Of a stretch of 64,000 bases of DNA, positions 33,034-42,600 are shown in pieces. The stretch spans positions 558,001 through 622,000 of the forward strand of contig NZ_JACJRU010000001.1 in assembly GCF_014697425.1 (NCBI RefSeq). The letters are read 5' to 3'. Position numbers and translations under genes: made by a program. This DNA comes from Nostoc sp. FACHB-110 (lineage in GTDB: Bacteria > Cyanobacteriota > Cyanobacteriia > Cyanobacteriales > Nostocaceae). Each line of letters opens with the position of its first letter. Positions within the stretch are counted from its first letter, which is position 1. The notes under the pieces were generated by a model that saw only the letters and a program-made list of their open reading frames with translations, was not told the DNA's origin and ran no database searches.

Positions 33034-33687
33034 ATGACTAACTTCGGTACATCCTTGATTGAGGGAATTATCGCCTTCAGTGCGACAAACATTGATGACA
33101 TCATGATTTTGCTACTTCTCTTCTCCCAGATAGATGATAAATTTCGCCGTAGGCATATTGTATTTGGTCAATATCTTGGTTTTGTCGCTATTATCATCGC
33201 TAGCTTACCAGGATTTTTTGGTGGACTGATTATACAGCGAGAATGGATCGGCTTACTCGGGTTATTACCAATAGCAATTGGTATCATGCAATTGCTCAAC
33301 CGAGAACAAGAAACTATAGAAGTTCAGGAAGTAACAACTGAATTTAAACAGTCCTCACCAGTTAATTCTTTATTGTCTGTAATTTTAAGTATTTTACATC
33401 CCCAAACTTATAAAGTTGCAGCAGTCACAATTGCTAATGGCGGGGATAATATCAGTATTTATATTCCCTTATTTGCTGGTCAAAATCTTACCAGCTTGGG
33501 AATAATTCTCAGTGTGTTTTTATTCATGGTAGGCATTTGGTGTACTATTGCTTACCTCTTAAGTCAACACGCAGGTATAGGTTCTCTTTTCAGCCGCTAC
33601 GGTAAAGTTATTGTACCTTTTGTCTTAATTGGCTTAGGTTTATTCATTATGTATGAACGGGGTACTTTTAACTTACTACCTTGGTGA
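33034..33687 (+). CDS. CadD family transporter-like membrane protein, copy 2
   Basis: A 217-residue paralogue of the divergent neighbour, sharing ATNIDDIMILLLLFSQ, FGQYLGF, VTIANGGDNISIYIPLF and a similar C-terminal membrane pair. The two start codons are only 23 bases apart, so each promoter must overlap the other gene or one start is further inside. The pair may form a heteromeric transporter or reflect inverted duplication. Cation export is the likely role by family. Confidence 0.9.
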   Translation: MTNFGTSLIEGIIAFSATNIDDIMILLLLFSQIDDKFRRRHIVFGQYLGFVAIIIASLPGFFGGLIIQREWIGLLGLLPIAIGIMQLLNREQETIEVQEVTTEFKQSSPVNSLLSVILSILHPQTYKVAAVTIANGGDNISIYIPLFAGQNLTSLGIILSVFLFMVGIWCTIAYLLSQHAGIGSLFSRYGKVIVPFVLIGLGLFIMYERGTFNLLPW

Positions 33688-33995
33688 AATAGTCAATAGT
33701 TAATCAGCCATTTCATTTTTAACAACCCATTTAATATACTTTTCCTTCTTACAGTCAAAATGCGAGTCACTACACTTGACCTAGTTGATTTTGATAACTT
33801 ACTTCGCGGTCTATGTGTTCTACCCTGCGGGAAGCCCTGACGCTCGAAGACTCGCTACCGCTTCGCTAACGGGTTCAGCAGTGAGGGAGTCGGGGAACCT
33901 GCCCAACGCACTGCTTCACCGCTATCGCGTCTATGCGGTTCGTTCTCTTACTTGTAGAATTTAACGTGGTGTAGTACTAGTATCGCTTTCATCCA
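33688..33995. other. Intergenic region with degenerate dispersed repeats
   Basis: A 308-base gap with no gene seen. A G/C-richer segment at about 33815-33940, with CGCTACCGCTTCGCTAACGG, is of the dispersed type common in cyanobacterial intergenic DNA. Its words recur near 35112 and 38207. Confidence 0.55.
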
Positions 33996-34793
33996 TTAAG
34001 CTTGATAAACTAACTTCCAACTCACCATCATTAAAATCGCATAGATAATAAACCGCAGTGGACGTTGCGGTGCAATTTGGCAGATTTTCGCGCCTAATAA
34101 TACTCCAGGGACAGAACCTAGCCATATCGGTAATACCAAATGCCAATTCACTGTACCTAAGCTGAGGTGTCCGAGGGAAGTAAACAATAACAAAATTGCT
34201 GCTTGAGAAATATCTGTACCTACTAACTTGCGTGCATCGAGGCGGAAAAAAGCTATTAGTACCAAAGCAAACATAGAGCCAGAAGAGACACTAGTCAAAC
34301 CAACCAAACAGCCTAAAACTGCTCCCAGCAGCATAGTCAGAAAACGGTCGAAATGATTTGTCAAATCTAGTTTTGGCAGTTCTGGCAAACTAAACTTGGG
34401 AAAGAAAGTTAATAGTAACAGCTGTACAAGTGCCAGTACAGTAATTAATAAAATTGTCACTCCCAACAGGCGTAACAAAATACTATCTAGGTTATGTTCG
34501 CCAGTACTTTTGAGATAGTGCAGTATTCCCACCCCAAACAGCGAACCAGGAACACTACCAAATGCCAGCCACTTAACAACTTCGGTGTCTAACGTTTTTT
34601 GTTGCCAATGTTTCACACTCCCAACTACCTTCATTAAAGTAGCTGCTACAACATCAGAACTCACAGCAATTGATGGTGGAACCTGAAAAATAAATATCAA
34701 CATAGGGGTGATGAGAGAAGCTCCACCAATTCCTGTTAAACCAACGATGATGCCCACCAAGAAGCTTAAAAATGGCAGCAATAAGTAATCCAT
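33996..34793 (-). CDS. TauE/SafE family sulfite/anion permease
   Basis: A 265-residue protein from the ATG at 34793, chosen for the strong site GGGAAGGAGT just before it; a longer frame to 34862 adds an unlikely Cys-rich start. It has about eight membrane segments and the family's duplicated halves: VGLTGIGGASLITPMLI near the N-terminus and LVGLTSVSSGSMFALVL in the second half. Members export sulfite, sulfoacetate or related anions across the inner membrane. The cysteine-synthesis genes 2-4 kb away make a sulfur link possible but unproven. Confidence 0.9.
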   Translation of the reverse strand: MDYLLLPFLSFLVGIIVGLTGIGGASLITPMLIFIFQVPPSIAVSSDVVAATLMKVVGSVKHWQQKTLDTEVVKWLAFGSVPGSLFGVGILHYLKSTGEHNLDSILLRLLGVTILLITVLALVQLLLLTFFPKFSLPELPKLDLTNHFDRFLTMLLGAVLGCLVGLTSVSSGSMFALVLIAFFRLDARKLVGTDISQAAILLLFTSLGHLSLGTVNWHLVLPIWLGSVPGVLLGAKICQIAPQRPLRFIIYAILMMVSWKLVYQA

Positions 34794-35262
34794 ACTCCTT
34801 CCCAAGATGCGGTTTTCTAGTAAAATCAACTCAGCCTGGCAAAAACAGCAACGCAAGATCAAGTAACGCCAAAGGCCGAATAAAGCTCTTGGTCGTCAGC
34901 AGTTAACCCTCTTGATATTTAGAATAAATTCCTATAAGCCGACTGACTTACCGTATTTTACACAGAAACATTGCAAAACGTCTAGCCTACTGGTACTGCT
35001 TGAGGCTAAACACTCTATGTATGGGCTGCATCACCTGTCTTGTCGAGGAAACAGGGGCATAGAGAAAAAAGATATTTGTGAAAATCTACTCAGCACGCTG
35101 CTCAACGCCCCGCTACCGCTAACAAGCGATCGCAATTTCTAAAAATTATTGTAAAGACGCAGTATGATTATTTTGAGCGAAAAATGAGGAGAAAGGCTAT
35201 AATATTTCTCTATATAGTGCTATTTTTTGCCAGCGACTTGCTGACAGCAATCAAACACTGCA
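34794..35262. other. Intergenic region without a recognised gene
   Basis: A 469-base region. I see only a dispersed word AACGCCCCGCTACCGCTAAC at about 35104, also present near 38200, and a HIP1 site. An open frame at 34912-35142 has no protein-like features. Confidence 0.5.
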
Positions 35263-36651
35263 TTACCAAGGATTCCCAATTAAGGTAAATCCAGCCCAAT
35301 AATAAGGATGAGATAATTCATCCTCATCAAGCTCCTCGACAATTTTGGGATCTAATGCAGTACTCCTCCGAACTATAGGATTATCTTTTAAACTTACCTG
35401 CTGTTTAATCATGGCAATTTGAGCTTGTCTTAAGGCTTCCGACTTGAGTGGATAAGCTTTGAGTTTTTCATAAAATTGAATCATCAATGCCAAAGTCCCG
35501 CTATCATTCACTGCCCAAAGGCTGGCTAATGCTGCTTTTGCGCCTGACTGTACAGCCAACCCGGCAAAACCCAATTCGGCTTTCACATCACCTAGCGCAG
35601 TTCGACAAGCACTCAACACTAATAACTGCACAGGTGGCTTATCTAGTTCTAATGTTTTTAATTCATCTAAGCGAATTTGGGTATCCCAGAATTGAATGTA
35701 AGATTGCTGAACTGAACCAGGAGATAATTCTGCATGGGTAGCTAAATGTACAATTCCAAAAGAATTGTTAGCGCGTTCTTTTTTGAGATTTTTGAGAGTA
35801 AAATCTTTATTTAATAGTGATTTGCCTACCCATTTATTGCTAATAATATTAGATAATTCTAAGGGAACCGCAGGTAAGGGTTCTAGATTTTTAAATTCCG
35901 ATGCTCCCATCGCTAAAACTTGGGTTTTTGTAATATCTACAAATTGAAAATCTAAAAGATTAAAAGCCGGAATTATCGCTATACTATATTTTTCAACTAA
36001 AAATTTTTCCCCATCATAGATTGCTGCTAAAGGTACACTTCTTAACCCGCTACCTAAGCAAAATATCAGATTATTAATACCTTGCGATCGCAATTCTGGT
36101 TCTAAAGGTGCAATTAGCAAGTCATAAATTTTTTTACCAGAACTGTGGTATTCACCACCAGAAGAGGTTTGCTTAACAATATCAGCACGAAATTTAGTCA
36201 CTAGGCTACTCAAAACTGCTTTTTTGCCACGGTAAATACGCTTATGAATTGGTTGTTTATCCGGTGGTATTAATATCAAGTCTAGCTGGTTATCACTTGG
36301 CACTGCATATATTAAGGCACTTTTTTTTCCAACTCTCGCGCTAATTTGATTGAGAGTTTGACTGATTTTTTTAACTTCAAACACTTGATTAGAACGCAGT
36401 CTTCCCTGCATATATTCTTCATACTGCTGCTTCCAACCTTGTTCAATATAGATAACAGCAGAATTAATATTTTCACTGTCCAGGAAGTTCTTGATAACTT
36501 CTGGTTGTAACCGAGATGAAGGTAATGTATTAGATTTGACTGGTGGATTAACAGCTTTAACTTCTGTTGCGGTAAAATTGAGCGATTTCAGCCCTATTGT
36601 CAATAAACTGAGGGTTGAAAAAGCCAAGCAAATCAGCTTAATTTTGTTCAT
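35263..36651 (-). CDS. Secreted or membrane-anchored CHAT domain protein
   Basis: A 462-residue protein from the ATG at 36651 (MNKIKLICLAFSTL), which begins with a signal-type hydrophobic segment (residues 4-25) without a lipobox cysteine. The C-terminal half is a CHAT domain, a caspase-like fold. The catalytic His is in VHLATHAE (about residue 306) and the Cys in VLSACRTALG (about residue 349). It is followed by the conserved SLWAVNDSGTLALMIQFY and the ending YYWAGFTLIGNP. No TPR repeats precede it, unlike most cyanobacterial CHAT proteins. It is likely a periplasmic protease or regulatory protein; the substrate is unknown. Confidence 0.88.
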   Translation of the reverse strand: MNKIKLICLAFSTLSLLTIGLKSLNFTATEVKAVNPPVKSNTLPSSRLQPEVIKNFLDSENINSAVIYIEQGWKQQYEEYMQGRLRSNQVFEVKKISQTLNQISARVGKKSALIYAVPSDNQLDLILIPPDKQPIHKRIYRGKKAVLSSLVTKFRADIVKQTSSGGEYHSSGKKIYDLLIAPLEPELRSQGINNLIFCLGSGLRSVPLAAIYDGEKFLVEKYSIAIIPAFNLLDFQFVDITKTQVLAMGASEFKNLEPLPAVPLELSNIISNKWVGKSLLNKDFTLKNLKKERANNSFGIVHLATHAELSPGSVQQSYIQFWDTQIRLDELKTLELDKPPVQLLVLSACRTALGDVKAELGFAGLAVQSGAKAALASLWAVNDSGTLALMIQFYEKLKAYPLKSEALRQAQIAMIKQQVSLKDNPIVRRSTALDPKIVEELDEDELSHPYYWAGFTLIGNPW

Positions 36652-36976
36652 GTCTGTTGATCTACACACCGTAATTATTAATTATTTTTACACCCTTTGG
36701 ACTGATGATTATGGTTGAATACAAATACAGGACTTACTTACGCACAAAGATTATCTGTGGAGATTGGGTGTAAGGATTTTGAATTTGTTAATTACACGCC
36801 TAAAATTGCCACTAAAAGATGAAAAATGATGTGAAAGCAGTTTATTTTTCTTAACATTTTTTTGGTGCGTCAACAGTTGAAAGTTTTGCGAATCACTACT
36901 GAAATAGCAAATTTTGTACCTGAATCAGGTATTTTTTTTCTATAATGGGGGGATCTAAAGTTTGATGAATAGTTAA
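36652..36976. other. Intergenic region between divergent genes
   Basis: A 325-base A/T-rich region holding the promoters of the CHAT gene and of the gene at 36977. No specific element is recognised apart from homopolymer T tracts near 36850 and 36930. Confidence 0.5.
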
Positions 36977-38149
36977 ATGCAGTTACAGCCTCCTCCAAAA
37001 AAATTTCTCTCTACACTATTAGAAGTCCGAGACTATTACGCTCCACTTGTGGAAAAGTATGAAAAGTTATATAGGGAAGCTTTAGACAATCTCAACCATG
37101 TAGAAGCGTTACTATCTAACTGGTCTGTAACCTTAGATGTGGAAAAAAATGGGTCAAACCAAAAAGTAAGTGAAGAAATATTGACTTCTCTGATTCGCCA
37201 AAGCTTAGATGCAAGCGATCGCAATCATATCTTGGTAAGTAAGCCAGAATTAATCGAATCTGAGGCGACTGAAGTCCCACAAACAGAAGAAAATTTATCT
37301 TCCCCACAATTAGACCAAAGTGAGTCAGCAGTTCCCACCTTAGAAAATCTCTCGTCAGATGATAGCGAGGATATTGCTGAGACTGAATCTGATGATTCTG
37401 AGGCGAATGAACCGCTAGCTACCAGTGAAGAAACTGCTGCCAGCGAAGAAGATATAGAAGAAGCAAGTGAATTAGAAGATTCAGCTGCGACACCATCAGA
37501 GCCAGAACAAGCTGCACAAACAGGAACTAAATCATTATTGTGGTCGGATATTCCAATGCTGAGTGAGTATCAATCTCTCAGGCGGATCGAGGCGGTAGAA
37601 AAACTGTTACAAAATCATCTTGGCAGTGTCTGTCATATAGATTTTATTGTGCGATCGCTCTATGGTGATTTAAAGCCGGATGTTTTTAAAGTGGCAAAAG
37701 GTAGAGTGCAATCAACACTGACTTACGGCAAAGAAAGCGGTAAATGGGCTTTAATTCCTGGTAAGCCTGGCTGTTACACCCTAGACTTAAAATTGCTGAA
37801 CTCTCCCCGTAAAGACAGTGCTTCTAAGCCAAGTAAAATCAATAACAAAAAGCCTGACCCTGAAGCGAAGACTAATAGCATTCCCATGCAAGGCGAGTAT
37901 GAAGGGAAGTTTTTGATTGATGCGATTACTTTATTGCTACAGAAAAATCCCAAAAAAGTTTTTGATGTCACAGAAGTAATTAATAAGCTGTACGGCAAAC
38001 TCAGTGATGAAGAAGTTCAAGAAGTCAGGTCTAAGGTACTAAATGAACTGTCACGGGGTTATCGTACAGGCAGATTCTCAAAAGTTCCTGACGAAAAAGG
38101 ACTATATATTTGGGATTCTAAGTTGTTACCTAAGGTTAGCCGGAAGTAG
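36977..38149 (+). CDS. Protein with duplicated winged-helix-like domain and acidic linker
   Basis: A 390-residue protein of no named family. An N-terminal helical part (1-60, VRDYYAPLVEKYEKLY) is followed by a strongly acidic, low-complexity stretch (about 90-185). Two related domains follow, at about 195-272 and 308-385. They share the pattern of a helix ending in LLQ, then V..V...LYG.L.....K....V...L..G...G++..IP...G.Y..D. The pattern resembles HARE-type or other winged-helix domains, which bind DNA or protein. A role in transcription or nucleoid function is an inference only. Confidence 0.75.
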   Translation: MQLQPPPKKFLSTLLEVRDYYAPLVEKYEKLYREALDNLNHVEALLSNWSVTLDVEKNGSNQKVSEEILTSLIRQSLDASDRNHILVSKPELIESEATEVPQTEENLSSPQLDQSESAVPTLENLSSDDSEDIAETESDDSEANEPLATSEETAASEEDIEEASELEDSAATPSEPEQAAQTGTKSLLWSDIPMLSEYQSLRRIEAVEKLLQNHLGSVCHIDFIVRSLYGDLKPDVFKVAKGRVQSTLTYGKESGKWALIPGKPGCYTLDLKLLNSPRKDSASKPSKINNKKPDPEAKTNSIPMQGEYEGKFLIDAITLLLQKNPKKVFDVTEVINKLYGKLSDEEVQEVRSKVLNELSRGYRTGRFSKVPDEKGLYIWDSKLLPKVSRK

Positions 38150-38358
38150 GAGGCAGGGGGTAGAGGAAGAACAAGAAGTAATTATTTCTGACTCAGCACG
38201 GGCTAAACGCCCCGCTACCGCTAACAGCACTTTTTTATAAATGATTGAGCCTGGATCTGTACATCACTTTAGACGGATGAGTGTAAAGTGATTTTTGAGG
38301 ACGATTAACTGAGTAAATCTCAGTAGTAAAACCCTTATATCCAGGAGCATTTCAGCTG

Positions 38359-39531
38359 ATGGGAGAGTATCAACGCACGCTACCGCCGCAGTGGATTGGC
38401 GTAGCGATCGCTTTTTATGCTTTTATTGCTATTGGTATCGCTGAAGCAGGATTAGGGGTTATGCTGCCTTCTATCCTGTCTACTTATAACTTAACTCCAG
38501 CTACCGTTACCTTACTCTTTATCAGTCAAATTAGCGGCTATATTTTGGCAGCATTAACTAGCAGTATCGTGAGTAGTCGGTTGGGGTTAGCCCGAATGCT
38601 GTTAATTGCTGCGGTTGCGTTGACAATGGCACTGTTAATCTATGCCACTTCCCCTGATTGGTTGTTGATGGTTGCTGCTGGTACGGTGCTGGGCTTGGGT
38701 ATTGGGCTAATTGACGCAGGTATTAATACTTACATTGTGCAAGATTCACGTAGTGCCAATTTGATTGGTTTGCTACATGGATTTTATGGCATTGGCGCAC
38801 TTACAGGCCCAGGGATAGCAACTACTTTGTTAGCCGTTGGTTTGAATTGGCGACAAATTTACTGGGTATTAGCTGGGATTGTTAGCCTATTAATTGTCAG
38901 TGTGTTGGGCGTAATTATTTATAACTACACACCAATGACAGTCAGGGTAGAGGCATCGCATACAACTGAATTGAAAAATTTGGGGCGATCGCTGCAAACT
39001 CCGGTAGTATTGCTCACGGGACTACTTTTGTTAGTTTATGTTGGCACGGAAGCTTCGATTGGTAACTGGGCATATACGGTGCAATCTGTTGCGCGTGATA
39101 CTCCCACACTCATTGCAGGTTATAGCATTAGTGCTTACTGGCTGGGTTTAACCGTGGGGCGTTTCATCTTAGGCTATTTTCTGCAACGGCTGGGTGCAGT
39201 TCGTACAATCAGTATGTCCCTAACTCTTTTAATAATTGGATTGCTAGCTTGGTGGCAACTGCCAAATCAATTGATTAGCTTACCGTTGATTGGCTTTGCT
39301 TTAGCAGCAATCTTTCCTGCCACAATATGGTTAATTCCGCAAAGACTCCCAGAAACTCTAGTCCCTGCAGGTGTGAGTTTTGCTACTAGTGCCGCCAGTG
39401 TGGGTGCAGCAGCCATTCCCACTGGGGCAGGTTGGATTGCTAGTTGGGCAGGTTTAGAAATCATCCCCATGTTGATGCTGCCTTTGGCGTTTGTCATGGT
39501 GGGTATACATTGGTGGTTGACTAGAGGTTAG
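38359..39531 (+). CDS. Major facilitator superfamily transporter
   Basis: A 390-residue protein with about 12 predicted membrane helices in two halves. The loop between helices 2 and 3 carries SSRLGLARML, a variant of the MFS motif A. The second half has GRFILGYFLQRLG in the equivalent place. It is similar in layout to the sugar/fucose permease-like or multidrug groups, and the substrate cannot be told. The TTG/GTG context is unremarkable; the ATG at 38359 follows AGGAGCA with good spacing. Confidence 0.88.
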   Translation: MGEYQRTLPPQWIGVAIAFYAFIAIGIAEAGLGVMLPSILSTYNLTPATVTLLFISQISGYILAALTSSIVSSRLGLARMLLIAAVALTMALLIYATSPDWLLMVAAGTVLGLGIGLIDAGINTYIVQDSRSANLIGLLHGFYGIGALTGPGIATTLLAVGLNWRQIYWVLAGIVSLLIVSVLGVIIYNYTPMTVRVEASHTTELKNLGRSLQTPVVLLTGLLLLVYVGTEASIGNWAYTVQSVARDTPTLIAGYSISAYWLGLTVGRFILGYFLQRLGAVRTISMSLTLLIIGLLAWWQLPNQLISLPLIGFALAAIFPATIWLIPQRLPETLVPAGVSFATSAASVGAAAIPTGAGWIASWAGLEIIPMLMLPLAFVMVGIHWWLTRG

Positions 39532-39667
39532 CCCCTATTTTTTGTCAACTGTTATCAGGATGAAATATTAATCTATCTAAGAAAAGTTTTTACAAATTAG
39601 GCAAAACCACTATGTTGTAGTCGAGTAATGAATTATTGTTACTCAATAGTGGTATTGGTAACGACTA

Positions 39668-42600
39668 ATGACGCGCTCTCCCAACTCAGGAAACGACCAA
39701 GAGCCAACTAACCATAGTTTATTACATCTTCTGCTGTTAAGACGTACCCTGGTTGCGATCGCAGTTATTTTGCTTGCGGGAATTGCCACGGGTGTTTGGT
39801 GGGCAAGAAGATATGTATATACTGAATTAGCACCGTTAGTTGAAACTAATCTTGAGCAGTTGTTGGGGCGACCTATCCAATTAGGCAGAGTTGACGCTTT
39901 TTCAGTTTCTAGTTTGAGATTTAGCTCTTTATCAATACCGCCAACAGCAACAGACCCAGACACACTAAAAGCCAAAGCTGTTGAAGTAAATTTTTCCCTA
40001 TTACCCCTGATTACCAGCCGGACTCTACCATTAAATGTCATCATAGTTCAGCCGAATGTTTACATCCAGCAAGATAAAGAAGGTCGTTGGATAAATGCCC
40101 AAGTGAAGGCGCAAGAGGGTCAAGGTTTTGTTAAAACTCAGTTGCAATCACTGGGAATTGTTGATGCCAATGTAGAGTTATTACCTGCACCTGCACCGAC
40201 GAAACCGCAAGGTTCTGTCATCATAGATAACTTAAAAGGTGTAGCTCGGTTGTCATCAGATAATCAAAGGATTAGTTACAACATCAATGGACAACTCACC
40301 AGAGGCGGCGCAGTCACAATATCTGGTGAAACGCAAACCAAAGCTCAAACAACTAATCTTAAACTGCAAGCCCAATCTTTAGTTGCATCTGATGTGAGTC
40401 GATTAATTCAATTACCCATTGTCTTACAAGCAGGGCGCGTTGATGCAGATTTAGCAGTACAAATTCCACCCCAAGCATCAGATATCGCTATTACAGGAAC
40501 GGCTGTTGCCAATCAAGTGACGGCGCAAATTCAAAATGTGCCGCAAAAATTTTCTAACTCTAATGGCAGATTAACATTTCAAGGCCAGGCGATCGCGCTA
40601 AATAATCTCACCACTAACTTTGGTCAAGTTCCCTTAATCGCCAATGGGACAGTTAATACTCAAACTGGGTTTGACCTCTCTGCACAAGTAAAATCAGCCA
40701 CTGCAAAAAATCTCTTAGATACCTTCCGCGTCAAATCACCTGTCTTTGCTAGTGGTGCAGTCCAAGCCAACATTAAAGTTCAAGGTTCCCTACAGCAGCC
40801 AGTCCTTAGTGGCACAGCCAGCAATACCACACCTATTCAAGTTGACCGCGTGCAGTTTCAAGCTGTCAATACTGACTTCCGCTTGAATGTAGCAAAAACT
40901 GGCACTCAAGTTACTGTCTCCAATTTAAGATTAGTCCCCGTCGCCGGAGGTCAAATCATCGGTAGCGGTCAAGCTACCCTGGGCGGTCAAGTAAAATTTA
41001 ATGTTGTAACGGAGGGTGTCTCAGGAGATATACTGGCACGCACCTATGGCGTTACACCACCTATTAATATAGGCAATATCGCAGCTAAAGCAGATATTAC
41101 GGGTTCCCTTGGTAAAGCCCTAGCATTAAATATTGCCAGTGTACAGGTGCGTCCGCCAGCCGGAGGGCAAATTGTGGGGAGTGGTCAGGTGCAACTTGCG
41201 CCCCAAGGCAATGTGTTATTGAATTTACAAGCCCAAAATTTACCGGGAGATGTTTTAGCTAAGACCAACACTGATTCATCTACAATCAAACTGGGCAATA
41301 TCTCTGCTAATGCTAGGGTGACTGGCTCTGTTGGCAATTGGCGGACAGTTGCCCAAGTCCAAGCTCCGAATGCAACTTATCCGACGACAGGAGAAGCTGT
41401 AATTACGCAACAAGGGCAGAATATTCTCTTACCTAGTGCTGTCTTCAATGTGGCAGGCAGTACAATCAGAGCCACAGGTCGAGTTGTACAACAACGCTGG
41501 CAGGCTTTTGTTAATACTGGGCAAGTTCAGTTAAGCCGTTTTCAGCAAATTCCGCCCCAGTTCCAAGGAGTTTTAAATAGTGCGTCGGTGAATTTGTCAG
41601 GCAGCACAACTTCTTTTCAACCTGCGACTATTCAAGCTACAGGACAAGCAAATTTGAGTGTTGCAGGTGGGAGAGTCAACGTTAGAGATATTAGTCTGAA
41701 TAATGGTCGCTGGCAAGCAGTCGCCAACGCTGAGGGAATTGCACTCAATCGTTTTTCGCCCCAACTGCGAGGCCGACTTAGTAGTAATGTGCAGGTGGCT
41801 GGTACTACGGCATCTTTCCAACTTGCTGATATTCGTGCTGCTGGACAAATTCGCGCATCGCAAGGGGTAGCACAGTTAGCGCAGCCACTCACCGCCCAAT
41901 TTCAATGGAATGGCAAGCAAATTATAGTCCAGCGTGCGACTACACCGGGAATTAGTGCTAATGGTGCGATCGCCCTCAATTTACCAGAAAGTGGGACACC
42001 GCAAATTGCTGGTTTTAATTTAAATGTCATCGCCCAGAATTTCAATTTGCAAAACACTGGTTTTCAAATACCTGGAGACACCCAAGTAGCAGGTTTACTA
42101 GATTTTAATGGGCGAGTTACAGGCACATTAGATACACCCCAAGCCAACGGTAATATTCGCCTACGGAATTTCAGGGTCAGTAACTTAGCATTTGACCCTC
42201 TGTTAACTGGCAATGTCAACTTTCAAGGCGGACAGGGTGCAAGTCTGCAACTATCTGGCAGACAAGATAGGATAGCACTTAACCTTAATGCCAATTATCG
42301 TCCAACTTCGTTTTTGGTTAAGCGTGATGAGGCTGTCACTACAGGGAGAACTGTAGGCGACAATTTAATTATTAATGCTCAACAGTTCCCCATCGCGCTA
42401 GTAAGTAGTTTTGTCCCTAACAATAGATTGAAACCTTTGGCAGGGCAACTATCAGGCAATTTAGTTGTCAATTTAAATAATTATGCCGTAGATGGGGATG
42501 TAGCGATCGCCGCACCCCGGATTGCCAGAGTCTCAGCTGAGGAATTTCGCGGTAGTATCAACTATGCCGATGGTACTGCCAGCTTAACTAATGGTTTATT

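Noticed and set aside
34912..35142. 76-codon plus-strand frame
   Set aside because: It has no ribosome site, family or protein-like composition and overlaps dispersed repeat words.
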